From NCBI GenBank assembly GCA_022839995.1, contig JALHIN010000020.1, forward strand, positions 1-34,376: a stretch of DNA of 34,376 nt. Reading direction: 5' to 3'. Source of the DNA: 79-D21 sp022839995. GTDB taxonomy: Bacteria; Synergistota; Synergistia; Synergistales; 79-D21. Under the pieces are notes generated by a model. The model searched no databases. It saw only the letters and a program-made list of their open reading frames with translations, and had not been told where the DNA came from. Both the position numbers and the translations under genes were made by a program. Below, piece by piece: positions 7,727 to 15,633 of the stretch (its first letter is position 1; each line of letters starts with the position of its first letter).

Positions 7727-8369
7727 TTCGATCTTTTGTCCCACTTCGGAGGAAATCGCCTCTCGCCGGGAGCTGTTGTGGTCCCGGCTGCAGGAGGAAG
7801 TGTCAAGCTGCAGGCTCTGCCCCCTGGCAGAAACGCGGAACCGGACCGTCTTCGGGGAGGGGCCCATGGGAACCTCGCTGATGTTTATCGGGGAAGGACC
7901 AGGAGCGGACGAAGACGAACAGGGCCTGCCCTTTGTGGGGAAAGCCGGGCAGCTTTTGACGACCATCCTTTCGGCTGCCGGGATCGACCGACGGGAGGTC
8001 TTCATCGGCAACGTCGTAAAGTGCAGGCCGCCCGGCAACCGTGTTCCCACCCTGGAAGAAATGATGGCTTGCGATACCTATTTACAGACGCAGATCGCCC
8101 TTGTTTCACCGAGGCTTCTCGTTTTGCTGGGCAGCACCCCCGCACGATGGATCCTGAAGACAACTGCACCGATCGGGGAATTGAGGGGGAAATGGTTCAA
8201 CTGGAAAGGGATTGAGGTCTTTCCCATGTATCACCCGAGCTATCTCCTCCGGAACCAGTCCAGGGCCGTAGGAAGCCCCAAGGACCTGACCTGGAAGGAC
8301 ATCCGGGAGGTCAAGAGACGCTGGGACGAGGTCAGGTACGATGCTGGAATCGTCGACGGATCCCTTTGA
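7710..8369 (+). CDS. Family 4 (4Fe-4S) uracil-DNA glycosylase
   Basis: A 219-aa DNA repair enzyme that removes uracil from DNA. The four cluster cysteines are present: C34 and C37 in SSCRLCPL, C105 in VVKCRPPGN and C121 in MMACDTY. Motif A, GEGPGADEDEQG (61-72), and motif B, HPSYLLR (175-181), are those of the family 4 (UDGa) class common in thermophiles and many anaerobes. I chose ATG 7710 because AGAGGTGG at 7696-7703 lies 6 nt before it; an upstream ATG at 7683 would add nine residues without a better ribosome binding site. It overlaps the Asp23-like gene by 17 bp and uppS by 29 bp, so it lies inside an operon. Confidence 0.92.
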   Translation: MQAGNSSIFCPTSEEIASRRELLWSRLQEEVSSCRLCPLAETRNRTVFGEGPMGTSLMFIGEGPGADEDEQGLPFVGKAGQLLTTILSAAGIDRREVFIGNVVKCRPPGNRVPTLEEMMACDTYLQTQIALVSPRLLVLLGSTPARWILKTTAPIGELRGKWFNWKGIEVFPMYHPSYLLRNQSRAVGSPKDLTWKDIREVKRRWDEVRYDAGIVDGSL

Positions 8370-9081
8370 AGCTCAAGTGAGTCGAACCCCCTCCCACGTC
8401 GCAATCATCATGGACGGGAACGGCCGTTGGGCGAAGAGGAGGGGCTTGCCCCGACTCGTTGGGCACCACGCAGGAGTCCGGGCCGTGGAACGGATCGTCA
8501 GGGCAGCAAATGACCTGGGGATCCGAACGCTTTCTCTTTATGCCTTTTCCAGCGAAAACTGGAAAAGGCCTGAAAGCGAAGTATCAGGCCTGATGGGTCT
8601 TTTCCGGCTTTATATCCGAACCAAGATCGGGGCTCTTCTAGCGGAAGGGGCCAGAATCCGGTTCGCAGGGAAAATCGAGGGGCTTCCCCCCGATGTACAG
8701 GCGATCGCCCGGGAAGCCGAGGAAAGGACCGCGTCCCAGAAAGGCCTTCAGCTGGTAATCTGCCTGAATTACGGCGGAAGACAGGAGATCCTTGACGCCG
8801 TCAACAGGGCGGCGGAAGCGGGTGAACCCCTCCCTCTGGACGAAAGCACCTTAAGGAAGTACCTTTATCTTCCGGATATCCCGGATCCGGACCTGATCAT
8901 TCGAACAAGCGGGGAAATGCGGCTGAGCAATTTCTGGTTATGGCAGAGCGCTTACAGCGAGTTTTTCTTTACCGAAAAGCTCTGGCCCGATTTCGGTCCC
9001 GAGGATCTCGCACAGGCCCTGGAAGATTACTCTGGGAGGGAGAGGCGTTATGGATCCATCAAGCCGGACATTCGGCAGTGA
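8341..9081 (+). CDS. uppS: Isoprenyl transferase / undecaprenyl diphosphate synthase
   Basis: A 246-aa cis-prenyltransferase that condenses isopentenyl diphosphate onto farnesyl diphosphate to give the C55 lipid carrier for wall and surface polymers. Signature HVAIIMDGNGRWAKRRG has catalytic D25; SFSSENWKRP-like AFSSENWKRP is at 68-77, and IIRTSGEMRLSNF with the diphosphate-binding arginines is at 186-198. The C-terminal SAYSEFFFTEKLWPDF is canonical. ATG 8341 lies within the end of the glycosylase gene, with GAGGT 8 nt upstream. It supplies undecaprenyl phosphate to the WecA-like and peptidoglycan steps encoded earlier in the window. Confidence 0.96.
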   Translation: MLESSTDPFEAQVSRTPSHVAIIMDGNGRWAKRRGLPRLVGHHAGVRAVERIVRAANDLGIRTLSLYAFSSENWKRPESEVSGLMGLFRLYIRTKIGALLAEGARIRFAGKIEGLPPDVQAIAREAEERTASQKGLQLVICLNYGGRQEILDAVNRAAEAGEPLPLDESTLRKYLYLPDIPDPDLIIRTSGEMRLSNFWLWQSAYSEFFFTEKLWPDFGPEDLAQALEDYSGRERRYGSIKPDIRQ

Positions 9082-9877
9082 GATCATCGTACGGGCATTG
9101 AGCGGGGCCTTTGTGGTCCTGGCCATTTTGGGGGGAATCCTCCTGGGGGGGATCTACTGGTCTTTCATCGTGACCCTGATCGCGATGATTTCCCTTTGGG
9201 AGTTCTACAATCTGCTCTCCGTGAAGGTCAAGGTTACCCGTGGACTCGGCTTCATTTCTGCTTTCCTGCTCATCACGGCGGCAACGATGAACTTCAGTTC
9301 TGCAGCCATTCTGGCCATCACCGCACTCATCCCCTTTCTCGTCCTTTGCATCGAAATCGTACGCCGCCAGGTTATTCAGATCAGCCACGCCATTCCGAAC
9401 ATGGGCGGGACGCTTGTCGGCCTGATCTTCATCGCACTCCCGTGGACGTTTCTCGTCCTCTTGAGGTCGGAGCCCTGGGGGACCATGCTCTTGATCACCC
9501 TTTTCGCCTGCACCTGGAGCTGCGACGTGACGGCTTACCTCGTGGGCGTTCGCTGGGGCAGGACATACCTCTGTGAAAACGTCAGTCCGAAAAAGACCTG
9601 GGAGGGGTTTGCGGCGGGTGTCGCCGGGAGCCTTTTCTGTGCCGGGCTGCTCGCATTCGCCTGGCAGTTTCCCCCTTTCCCGCTCCTCCTTTTGGGACTC
9701 CTCTGTGGGCTCGCGGGGCAGATCGGTGACCTCGGGGAATCGCTCCTGAAACGGGAAGCCGGGGTCAAGGACGCCGGGAAGCTGATCCCGGGGCACGGGG
9801 GAATGCTCGACCGTTTTGACAGCATCCTTGTCAATGCCACCCTTGCCTTTCTGATCTTCGAGGTGATTTGGCATTGA
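9050..9877 (+). CDS. cdsA: Phosphatidate cytidylyltransferase
   Basis: A 275-aa polytopic membrane enzyme making CDP-diacylglycerol from CTP and phosphatidic acid, the branch-point of phospholipid synthesis. About seven to eight hydrophobic segments are visible, then SPKKTWEGFAAG and the CdsA signature beginning GQIGDLGESLLKR at residue 223 and continuing with GVKD, LIPGHGG and LDRFDS. ATG 9050 overlaps uppS by 32 bp and has GGAGGGAGAGG just upstream. The uppS-cdsA-dxr-rseP order is a widespread bacterial arrangement. Confidence 0.95.
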   Translation: MDPSSRTFGSEIIVRALSGAFVVLAILGGILLGGIYWSFIVTLIAMISLWEFYNLLSVKVKVTRGLGFISAFLLITAATMNFSSAAILAITALIPFLVLCIEIVRRQVIQISHAIPNMGGTLVGLIFIALPWTFLVLLRSEPWGTMLLITLFACTWSCDVTAYLVGVRWGRTYLCENVSPKKTWEGFAAGVAGSLFCAGLLAFAWQFPPFPLLLLGLLCGLAGQIGDLGESLLKREAGVKDAGKLIPGHGGMLDRFDSILVNATLAFLIFEVIWH

Positions 9878-11073
9878 CGTCGAACGGGGGGCTTCCGCGA
9901 GGGATCGCGGTGATCGGTGCGACAGGAAGTGTAGGAACGGCCGTACTTGACGTCTGCAGGGCCCACCCGGGCTGCTTCCCGGTGATCGCCCTGGCTGCAT
10001 CCTCCAATGTTTCAAGGATGGCCGCCCTTGCAGCAGAGTTCAAGCCTCCTTTCCTGGCCATGTCGGATCCCGCGGCAGCCCGGGCACTGACCTCTCACGT
10101 GCCGCCAGCAACGAAGGTCCTTTCCGGGCCGAAAGCCCTGGAGGACCTCGTCCTTATGCCGGAAACAGGACATGCCGTCTTCGCTTCCTCTGGGACCGCT
10201 GCCATTTCCGCGCTCATGGCTTCATTGAAAAGCGGGAAGACAGTATCCCTTGCCAACAAGGAGAGCCTCGTGATCGCGGGCCCCTGGGTGATGCCCCTGG
10301 TTCGGGAAAGAGAACAGCTGAGGCCCTTGGACAGCGAGCACAACGCCGTCTGGCAGTGCCTGGCTGGAGAACGGGAAAACACGGTCACGGAAATCGTTTT
10401 GACGGCATCCGGGGGCCCCTTCCGCGACCTGGACATCCCTTCGCTTGAGAAGGTGACACCAGCAATGGCCCTCCGCCATCCCGTCTGGAAAATGGGAGCG
10501 AAGATCACCATCGATAGTGCCACCTTGATGAACAAGGGGCTTGAGATCCTGGAGGCCATGCATCTTTTCGGGCTGCCATCGGGAAAAGTTCGGGCAATGG
10601 TGCATCCGCAGTCCGTCGTCCACGGCATGGTGCGTTTTTGCGACGGATCCATGAAGTGGCTCCTGTCGAACCCCGATATGAGGATCCCGGCAGCGGTCTG
10701 CCTCGCCTTTCCGGACCGGGTCGAAATCGACGAGGAGACCGCAAGGCTTTCCCCTCTCGAAAGCCTGTCTCTATCCTTTGAAGAACCCGACCTGGGACGG
10801 TTCCCTTGCCTGGCCCTGGCAATCCAGGCTGCGCGGAGTGGAGGAGCCGCCCCGGCCATCCTGGTCGGAGCCGATGAAACCGCAGTTTCCGCATTCCTGC
10901 AGGGAAAGATCCCGTTTTTGGGGATCCCGAGGCTGATCGAGGCCGTTCTTGAGGATTTCGATGCTCAGTCTCCCCAATCTCCCGAAGAGGCAATCGCTAT
11001 AATGGAATGGGCCAGGAGGAAAGCCGCCGAAATTCTTGGCCACCTTGATTCATTGAGGAGGTTGGCCCCTTGA
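9874..11073 (+). CDS. dxr: 1-deoxy-D-xylulose 5-phosphate reductoisomerase
   Basis: A 399-aa enzyme of the MEP isoprenoid pathway that converts DXP to 2-C-methylerythritol 4-phosphate with NADPH; it is the fosmidomycin target. Visible: NADPH-binding IAVIGATGSVGTAVLD (11-26), LANKESLVIAG, PLDSEHNAVWQCL with metal and substrate residues, LTASGGPFRD, GAKITIDSATLMNKGLE and VHPQSVVHGMV. TTG 9874 is chosen because GAGGTG (9860-9865) sits 8 nt before it; TTG 9868 would be only 2 nt away. The start makes a TTGA overlap with the cdsA stop codon. Together with ispG downstream it shows that the organism uses the MEP route. Confidence 0.95.
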   Translation: MTSNGGLPRGIAVIGATGSVGTAVLDVCRAHPGCFPVIALAASSNVSRMAALAAEFKPPFLAMSDPAAARALTSHVPPATKVLSGPKALEDLVLMPETGHAVFASSGTAAISALMASLKSGKTVSLANKESLVIAGPWVMPLVREREQLRPLDSEHNAVWQCLAGERENTVTEIVLTASGGPFRDLDIPSLEKVTPAMALRHPVWKMGAKITIDSATLMNKGLEILEAMHLFGLPSGKVRAMVHPQSVVHGMVRFCDGSMKWLLSNPDMRIPAAVCLAFPDRVEIDEETARLSPLESLSLSFEEPDLGRFPCLALAIQAARSGGAAPAILVGADETAVSAFLQGKIPFLGIPRLIEAVLEDFDAQSPQSPEEAIAIMEWARRKAAEILGHLDSLRRLAP

Positions 11074-12107
11074 TCGTTAGCCTTTTTTCCTTTCTGCTGG
11101 TGATCTGCATCAGCGTCGTCATCCATGAGCTGGGGCATTTCCTTTTTTCCATCAAGTACGGGGTGAAGGTCTACGAGTTTGCGTTTGGGATGGGCCCCTC
11201 CCTTTTCCAGAAACGCCACGGCGAAACCCTGTATTCGGTCCGGGTTTTTCCCGTCGGCGGATTTGTGAGGCTGGCAGGGATGGAAGAGGAACAGGAGGGA
11301 GAGAGCGCCCCGCCCGAGAGGACCTACCCGGGCAAAACCCCATTCCAGCGGTTTGCCATCCTGGCCGGGGGACCGTTTTTCAACGTCCTCCTGGCCATCG
11401 TTCTGACGACAGTCCTGTTGACATTCCACGGGGTCCTCGATATCAGGACCGCTACGGTGGGATCAACCATCAGCGGATTCCCCGCGGAACGAATTGGCTT
11501 GGTTTCCGGAGACCGGATCGTTTCGATCAACGGAAAACCCGTGACAAGCTGGGATTCGATGTCTTCAACCATTCGGCAGGAAGCCCCGAAAGGCCCTCTT
11601 GCCCTGGAAGTCGAAAGAGAAGGAAGGATCCTGAGGTTCACCATCCAGGCTGAAAAAGACAGGCAGTCGGGCGCCCCGCTGCTTGGCATCCGGCCGAGGC
11701 AGGTTCGCTACCCGTTGCACGAATCGCTCTTCAGGTCCGTCGGAACGGCATGGGAAATGACCCTGTCAATCTTGCGAGGACTCTGGAGCTGGGCATTCGG
11801 GAGACAGAACGTGGAATTTGCAGGACCGGTCGGGATCGCTTCCATGGCGGGAGATGCCGCGAGGCAAGGATGGTGGTCTTTTCTTTCTTTCCTGGCGGTG
11901 ATCAACCTGAACCTCGGGATCCTCAATCTTTTCCCTTTCCCGGCACTCGATGGCGGAAGGCTCTCTTTTCTCATCGGGGAGATACTGACGGGGCGCCGCC
12001 TTCCGCCCAAGTGGGAGAATCTCATCCACCTGGCGGGCTTTGCCCTGCTTCTTGCCCTGATCGTGTATGTCACCTGGAAGGATATCCTCCGCCTGACTCA
12101 CCCCTAA
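11070..12107 (+). CDS. rseP: RseP-type site-2 (M50) intramembrane zinc metalloprotease
   Basis: A 345-aa membrane protease. The zinc site HELGH is at 19-23 in the first membrane segment, and the third ligand region LFPFPALDGGRL (D294) lies near the C-terminus. A single PDZ-like domain lies around residues 125-215 (AERIGLVSGDRIVSINGKPV). Family members cut membrane-anchored anti-sigma factors or remnant signal peptides at the inner membrane. The start is TTG 11070, in a TTGA overlap with the dxr stop codon, with GAGGAGG 8 nt upstream. E. coli RseP has two PDZ domains; this one appears to have one, as in many non-proteobacterial homologues. Confidence 0.93.
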   Translation: MIVSLFSFLLVICISVVIHELGHFLFSIKYGVKVYEFAFGMGPSLFQKRHGETLYSVRVFPVGGFVRLAGMEEEQEGESAPPERTYPGKTPFQRFAILAGGPFFNVLLAIVLTTVLLTFHGVLDIRTATVGSTISGFPAERIGLVSGDRIVSINGKPVTSWDSMSSTIRQEAPKGPLALEVEREGRILRFTIQAEKDRQSGAPLLGIRPRQVRYPLHESLFRSVGTAWEMTLSILRGLWSWAFGRQNVEFAGPVGIASMAGDAARQGWWSFLSFLAVINLNLGILNLFPFPALDGGRLSFLIGEILTGRRLPPKWENLIHLAGFALLLALIVYVTWKDILRLTHP

Positions 12108-12138
12108 GGCCGGGAAGAAGGGGAGGGGAGGCAAGACC

Positions 12139-13194
12139 GTGTCGGTTCGAAGCGTTTTCGTAGGGAGCCTTGGAATCGGTGGCCACAATCCCGTGCGCGT
12201 GGAAAGCATGCTCAAATCCCCCCTGGAAAACCTTCAGGCGTGCCGGGAGGAGCTTCTTGCGCTTGCTTCGGCGGGATGCGAAATGGTTCGGGTGGCATTT
12301 TCCGACCCCTCCGACGCCAAATCGCTCGAAACGCTTGTTTCGAATGCGGAAATCCCGCTCATGGCAGACATCCATTTCAATCCCGACCTGGCTGTCATGA
12401 GCCTGAAGGCCGGGGTACCTGCCATCCGGATCAACCCCGGAAACATGGGAAGCCCCAAACGCCTGGCTGAAATCGTTCATCTCGCCCGAGAGAGGAAGGC
12501 CGTGATCCGAATCGGGGCCAATGGCGGTTCCCTCTCCGGTACGCTGCTGGAGAAGGCAGGCGGCGACCGTTCGCTGGCCCTGGTCCTTGCCGTGGAAGTG
12601 CAGCTACGGTACCTCCTGGACCACGGGTTCGAAGACGTGATCCTTTCGGCAAAATCGACCTCGATCCCGGAAACGGTGAGGGCAAACGCCCTCCTAGCCG
12701 AGCGCTATCCTTATCCCCTGCACATCGGGATCACCGAGGCTGGGCCGGGGCTCGGCGGTATCGTCAAGAACGCGGCCGGCATCGGGATCCTCCTGAACCA
12801 GGGAATTGGAGACACGATCCGCGTAAGCCTGACGGCCCCCTCCCGAGAGGAAGTCGAAACGGGATATTCGATCCTGAATGCCCTCGGCATCCGGCGGAAA
12901 GGATTCGACCTGATTTCCTGCCCCACCTGCGGACGAAAGCGGATCGACGTCCAGGCCCTTGTCCGGAGGATCCTTCCCGCCCTCGCCGGCCTTCCTGACG
13001 GATTCAGCGTCGCCGTAATGGGCTGCGAGGTGAACGGGCCGAGAGAGGCGGCCACCGCCGACTTGGGCATTTCCGGGGCCCCAGACGGATTCATCCTTTT
13101 TTCGCATGGCAAGCCGATTGCGGTCGCGGGAACTGAAACCCTGGAGGAAACTCTCCGAGCGACTCTGGAAAAAATCTGCCCTAAGCAAAACTGA
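12139..13194 (+). CDS. ispG: 4-hydroxy-3-methylbut-2-enyl diphosphate synthase
   Basis: A 351-aa 4Fe-4S enzyme that converts MEcPP to HMBPP, the penultimate MEP-pathway step. Cluster ligands are C261 and C264 in SCPTCGR and C296 in MGCEVNGPREA, whose glutamate is also conserved. The TIM-barrel motifs ADIHFNPDLA, RINPGNMG and HIGITEAGPG are present. The N-terminal motif (VGSLGIGGHNPVRVESM) is somewhat diverged from the usual VQSMTNT-type sequence. GTG 12139 has GGGAGGGGAGG 7 nt upstream. A 163-bp gap with a strong promoter follows, so ispG probably closes the operon that starts around murA or hisC. Confidence 0.95.
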   Translation: MSVRSVFVGSLGIGGHNPVRVESMLKSPLENLQACREELLALASAGCEMVRVAFSDPSDAKSLETLVSNAEIPLMADIHFNPDLAVMSLKAGVPAIRINPGNMGSPKRLAEIVHLARERKAVIRIGANGGSLSGTLLEKAGGDRSLALVLAVEVQLRYLLDHGFEDVILSAKSTSIPETVRANALLAERYPYPLHIGITEAGPGLGGIVKNAAGIGILLNQGIGDTIRVSLTAPSREEVETGYSILNALGIRRKGFDLISCPTCGRKRIDVQALVRRILPALAGLPDGFSVAVMGCEVNGPREAATADLGISGAPDGFILFSHGKPIAVAGTETLEETLRATLEKICPKQN

Positions 13195-13271
13195 ATCGGC
13201 ATTTCTTCCTCTTTTCCCCTAAACAAATCCTATTTTTTCGCACTCCTGCTTTCTTTTTTTCCGCCTTTCAA

Positions 13272-13299
13272 TTGACAGGGGAGGGGGGTCCGATATAAT
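13272..13299 (+). promoter_or_regulatory. Near-consensus housekeeping promoter for the polyamine genes
   Basis: TTGACA at 13272-13277 and TATAAT at 13294-13299 are both perfect consensus elements, separated by 16 bp. The 70 bp upstream are pyrimidine-rich with T-runs, which could help as an UP-like region. Transcription would begin near 13306, giving a leader of about 50 nt before ATG 13358. The rest of the 163-bp gap (13195-13357) shows no clear hairpin or operator. Confidence 0.85.
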
Positions 13300-13357
13300 G
13301 GATTTCGCCCTTGTCCCGAACCCTCGGGACCATCCGCAACCAAGGAGGCCTATTGAG

Positions 13358-13837
13358 ATGATTGAAACGCCAGACCTGTACACCCTTGTCGTGGGAAAAG
13401 GAGAAGGGGAGAAAAAACTGACCGCATTTGACGCAGCCCTTCTGGAAGCCGGGGTCGGCAATATGAACCTGCTTCGAGTTTCCAGCGTCCTTCCCCCCAG
13501 GTGCCAGTTCGTCCAGAAGATGGAGATGCCTTACGGCAGCCTTCTTCCCATCGCCTATGGCTCAATCTCGAGTGACGTTCCGGGCGAGCGGATCGCCGCC
13601 GCAATCGGGGTGGGAGTACCGGAAGATCCCGACAGCTTCGGCATGATCATGGAATATTCAGGGTTCTGCTCAGCCGACGAAGCTGCCCGCAAAGTCGAAG
13701 AAATGGTGAGGGAAGCGTTCGAAATGAGAAAGCTTGCGCTCAAGGAAGTGAAGGTCAAGGCTGTCGATCACGTCGTGGAGCAGTGCGGCAGCGTTTTTGC
13801 CGGCTGCCCCCTTTTCTACCGGAAGAAGGGAGAATAA
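13358..13837 (+). CDS. pdaD: Pyruvoyl-dependent arginine decarboxylase
   Basis: A 159-aa proenzyme that converts arginine to agmatine and CO2. The family's self-cleavage Ser-Ser is S42-S43 in LLRVSSVLPP; cleavage there makes the beta chain and a pyruvoyl-capped alpha chain. KLTAFDAALLEAGVGNMNL and GMIMEYSG (the catalytic Glu region) also match. I start it at ATG 13358, 9 nt after AAGGAGG (13342-13348). An in-frame ATG at 13298 overlaps the promoter -10 element and cannot be the start of this transcript. The neighbours speE and speB complete a polyamine route. No PLP-type arginine decarboxylase is in the window. Confidence 0.93.
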   Translation: MIETPDLYTLVVGKGEGEKKLTAFDAALLEAGVGNMNLLRVSSVLPPRCQFVQKMEMPYGSLLPIAYGSISSDVPGERIAAAIGVGVPEDPDSFGMIMEYSGFCSADEAARKVEEMVREAFEMRKLALKEVKVKAVDHVVEQCGSVFAGCPLFYRKKGE

Positions 13838-13844
13838 AGATCCC

Positions 13845-14708
13845 ATGGAGCCGATGGCGCGGCGGGAAACGGATCTCTGGTTCACCGAGTACCAGACCCC
13901 TGACATGCGGTTGGGACTTCGGATCAGCGAGATCCTTCTCAACGTCCAGACCCCCTACCAGCACCTTCTCGTCGTCAGGACGGAACAGTACGGCAACCTC
14001 ATGGCTCTTGACGGAGCCATCATGATCACGGAAAAGGACGAGTTCACGTACCATGAGATGATGAGCCATGTCGCCCTTTGCTCCCATCCTTCCCCGCGGC
14101 GTGTCCTGGTCGTGGGAGGAGGGGACGGTGGAATCGTCCGGGAGCTCGTCCGCTACGACATCCTGGAAAAAATCACCCTGGTCGACATCGACGAACAGGT
14201 GATCGAAGCTTCCAGGCGGTTCTTCCCGTCGGTCAGCTGCGCTCTCGACCACCCGAAAGTCGAAGTCCGTCCCATGGATGCCCTGGTCTACATCAAGGAT
14301 CACCGCGACGAGTTTGACGTGATCATCGTCGACAGCACGGATCCGGTGGACTTTGCAGCGGGGCTTTTCGAGGAGGCCTTCTTCCGTGACGTCCACAGCG
14401 CCCTCAAGGAAGACGGGATGGTAGTTTCCCAAACCGAATCTCCCATGGGGCATCCCGACATCCTCAGGACGGCTTTCATGGAGATGAAGAAGGTTTTCCC
14501 CCTCGTCGAGCTCGGCTGGGGAATCATGCCGACCTATCCCACGGGATCCTGGACCTACACGTTCGCCTCCAAGGTCCACGACCCCAGAAAAATCTTCCGC
14601 AAACCGCCCGAGGGAACCCGGTATTACTCTTCGAAAATCCACGAAGCCTGCTTCGCGCTGCCCCCGTTCCTGGAAAAAATTCTTCAGGAAGGACCGGAAC
14701 AGGCGTGA
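13845..14708 (+). CDS. speE: Polyamine aminopropyltransferase (spermidine synthase family)
   Basis: A 287-aa Rossmann-fold transferase using decarboxylated S-adenosylmethionine. Motifs: the N-terminal strand region ending NVQTPYQHLLVV, QYGNLMALDGAIMITEKDEFTYHEMM, the cofactor loop VVGGGDGGIVREL, LVDIDEQVIE, the catalytic IIVDSTDP, and SQTESP. It either aminopropylates putrescine to spermidine, or agmatine to N1-aminopropylagmatine as in Thermus; the sequence does not settle which. ATG 13845 lies 7 bp after pdaD with AGGGAG 12 nt upstream (a little long); ATG 13854 is an alternative. No speD gene for making the cofactor lies in the window. Confidence 0.92.
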   Translation: MEPMARRETDLWFTEYQTPDMRLGLRISEILLNVQTPYQHLLVVRTEQYGNLMALDGAIMITEKDEFTYHEMMSHVALCSHPSPRRVLVVGGGDGGIVRELVRYDILEKITLVDIDEQVIEASRRFFPSVSCALDHPKVEVRPMDALVYIKDHRDEFDVIIVDSTDPVDFAAGLFEEAFFRDVHSALKEDGMVVSQTESPMGHPDILRTAFMEMKKVFPLVELGWGIMPTYPTGSWTYTFASKVHDPRKIFRKPPEGTRYYSSKIHEACFALPPFLEKILQEGPEQA

Positions 14709-15547
14709 CCCGCTTTATTGCAAACTCAAGGAGCCTCCGGGAATCGAAGTGGGTCCTTCTCGGAATCCCCATGGATTTCACCGTTTCCCGCAAGTCGGGA
14801 AGCCGATTCGGCCCGGAGTCCATCCGGGCCGAATCGTATAACCTGGAAACCTACAGCCCCACGCAGGATCGGGATCTTGAGGAAGTGACCTTTTTCGATC
14901 TGGAGGATCTCCATTTCCCCTACGGGGATGTCCATCAGGCCCTGGATACAGCAGAGCGGGTGGCGCGGCACCTTTTGACCCTGGGAAAACGGATCGGCGG
15001 GCTGGGGGGCGAACACCTCGTCTCCCTCCCCTTGATCCGTGCCGCCGCTTCCTTCTGGCCCGAGCTGCGGGTTGTCCACCTGGACGCGCACGCGGATTTG
15101 AGGACAAGCCTGAGGGGGGGGACCCTGAGCCATTCGTCGGTGATGCGCCATGTGGCCAAGTCCTGCCTGAGTGAACCCGGCCGCCTCTATCAGTTCGGGA
15201 TCCGATCCGGGTGCAGGGAGGAGATGGCTTGGGGGAAGGCCCATACCCGGATTCACCTCGGAGAGGTCCTTGAACCACTGGTGCGCTGCCTGGAGGAGCT
15301 CAAGCCGTGTCCGGTCTACCTTTCCATTGACATCGACGTCGTGGATCCTGCCGCCGCGCCGGGAACCGGGACTCCGGAGGCCGGCGGAATCACTTCACGG
15401 GAACTGCTGGAGGCGATCCACGCCATGAAGGGGCTCGACCTCGTCGGCTTCGACCTTGTCGAAGTGGCCCCGGACCTGGACGTGAACAACGTCACTTCCG
15501 CCCTTGCGGCCAAATGCGTTAGGGAAATCCTGCTCCAGTGGGGATGA
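14705..15547 (+). CDS. speB: Agmatinase-family ureohydrolase
   Basis: A 280-aa binuclear manganese ureohydrolase. Metal ligands: H104 in GGEHLVS; D127, H129 and D131 in HLDAHADLR; D209 and D211 in SIDIDVVDP, followed by GTGTPEAGG. It hydrolyses agmatine to putrescine and urea, or N1-aminopropylagmatine to spermidine and urea. GTG 14705 overlaps the speE stop codon (GTGA), with AGGAAGGA about 11 nt upstream. The operon context with PdaD favours agmatinase or aminopropylagmatinase over arginase. Confidence 0.93.
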   Translation: MTRFIANSRSLRESKWVLLGIPMDFTVSRKSGSRFGPESIRAESYNLETYSPTQDRDLEEVTFFDLEDLHFPYGDVHQALDTAERVARHLLTLGKRIGGLGGEHLVSLPLIRAAASFWPELRVVHLDAHADLRTSLRGGTLSHSSVMRHVAKSCLSEPGRLYQFGIRSGCREEMAWGKAHTRIHLGEVLEPLVRCLEELKPCPVYLSIDIDVVDPAAAPGTGTPEAGGITSRELLEAIHAMKGLDLVGFDLVEVAPDLDVNNVTSALAAKCVREILLQWG

Positions 15548-15558
15548 CCCCCTTTTTT
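15540..15558 (+). terminator. Possible weak intrinsic terminator at the end of speB
   Basis: GGGG (15540-15543), a 4-nt loop containing the speB stop codon, CCCC (15548-15551), then C and six T (15553-15558). The stem is only 4 bp, so termination would be partial at best. Confidence 0.3.
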
Positions 15559-15572
15559 GCCCGGCCCCATTG

Positions 15573-15581
15573 TGATATAAA
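15573..15581 (+). promoter_or_regulatory. Probable extended -10 promoter of arcA
   Basis: TGATATAAA fits an extended -10 element (TGn followed by TATAAA). No good -35 box is seen at the expected distance, where a T-run lies (15553-15558). The -10 is embedded in a perfect 5-bp inverted repeat, GATAT-AA-ATATC (15574-15585), which could be a regulator site. The arcA start codon is about 50 nt downstream. Confidence 0.45.
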
Positions 15582-15633
15582 TATCCCATCCTGAACCATA
15601 GAGAATATCCGGTTCACTTTTAAGGAGGGGCTC

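Noticed and set aside
13298..13357. Upstream ATG extension of pdaD
   Set aside because: The ATG overlaps the TATAAT box, so it lies before the transcription start; the extension also lacks family similarity.
13755..14642. Minus-strand open frame of 295 aa opposite speE
   Set aside because: Mirror of speE codons with no ribosome binding site or family motif.
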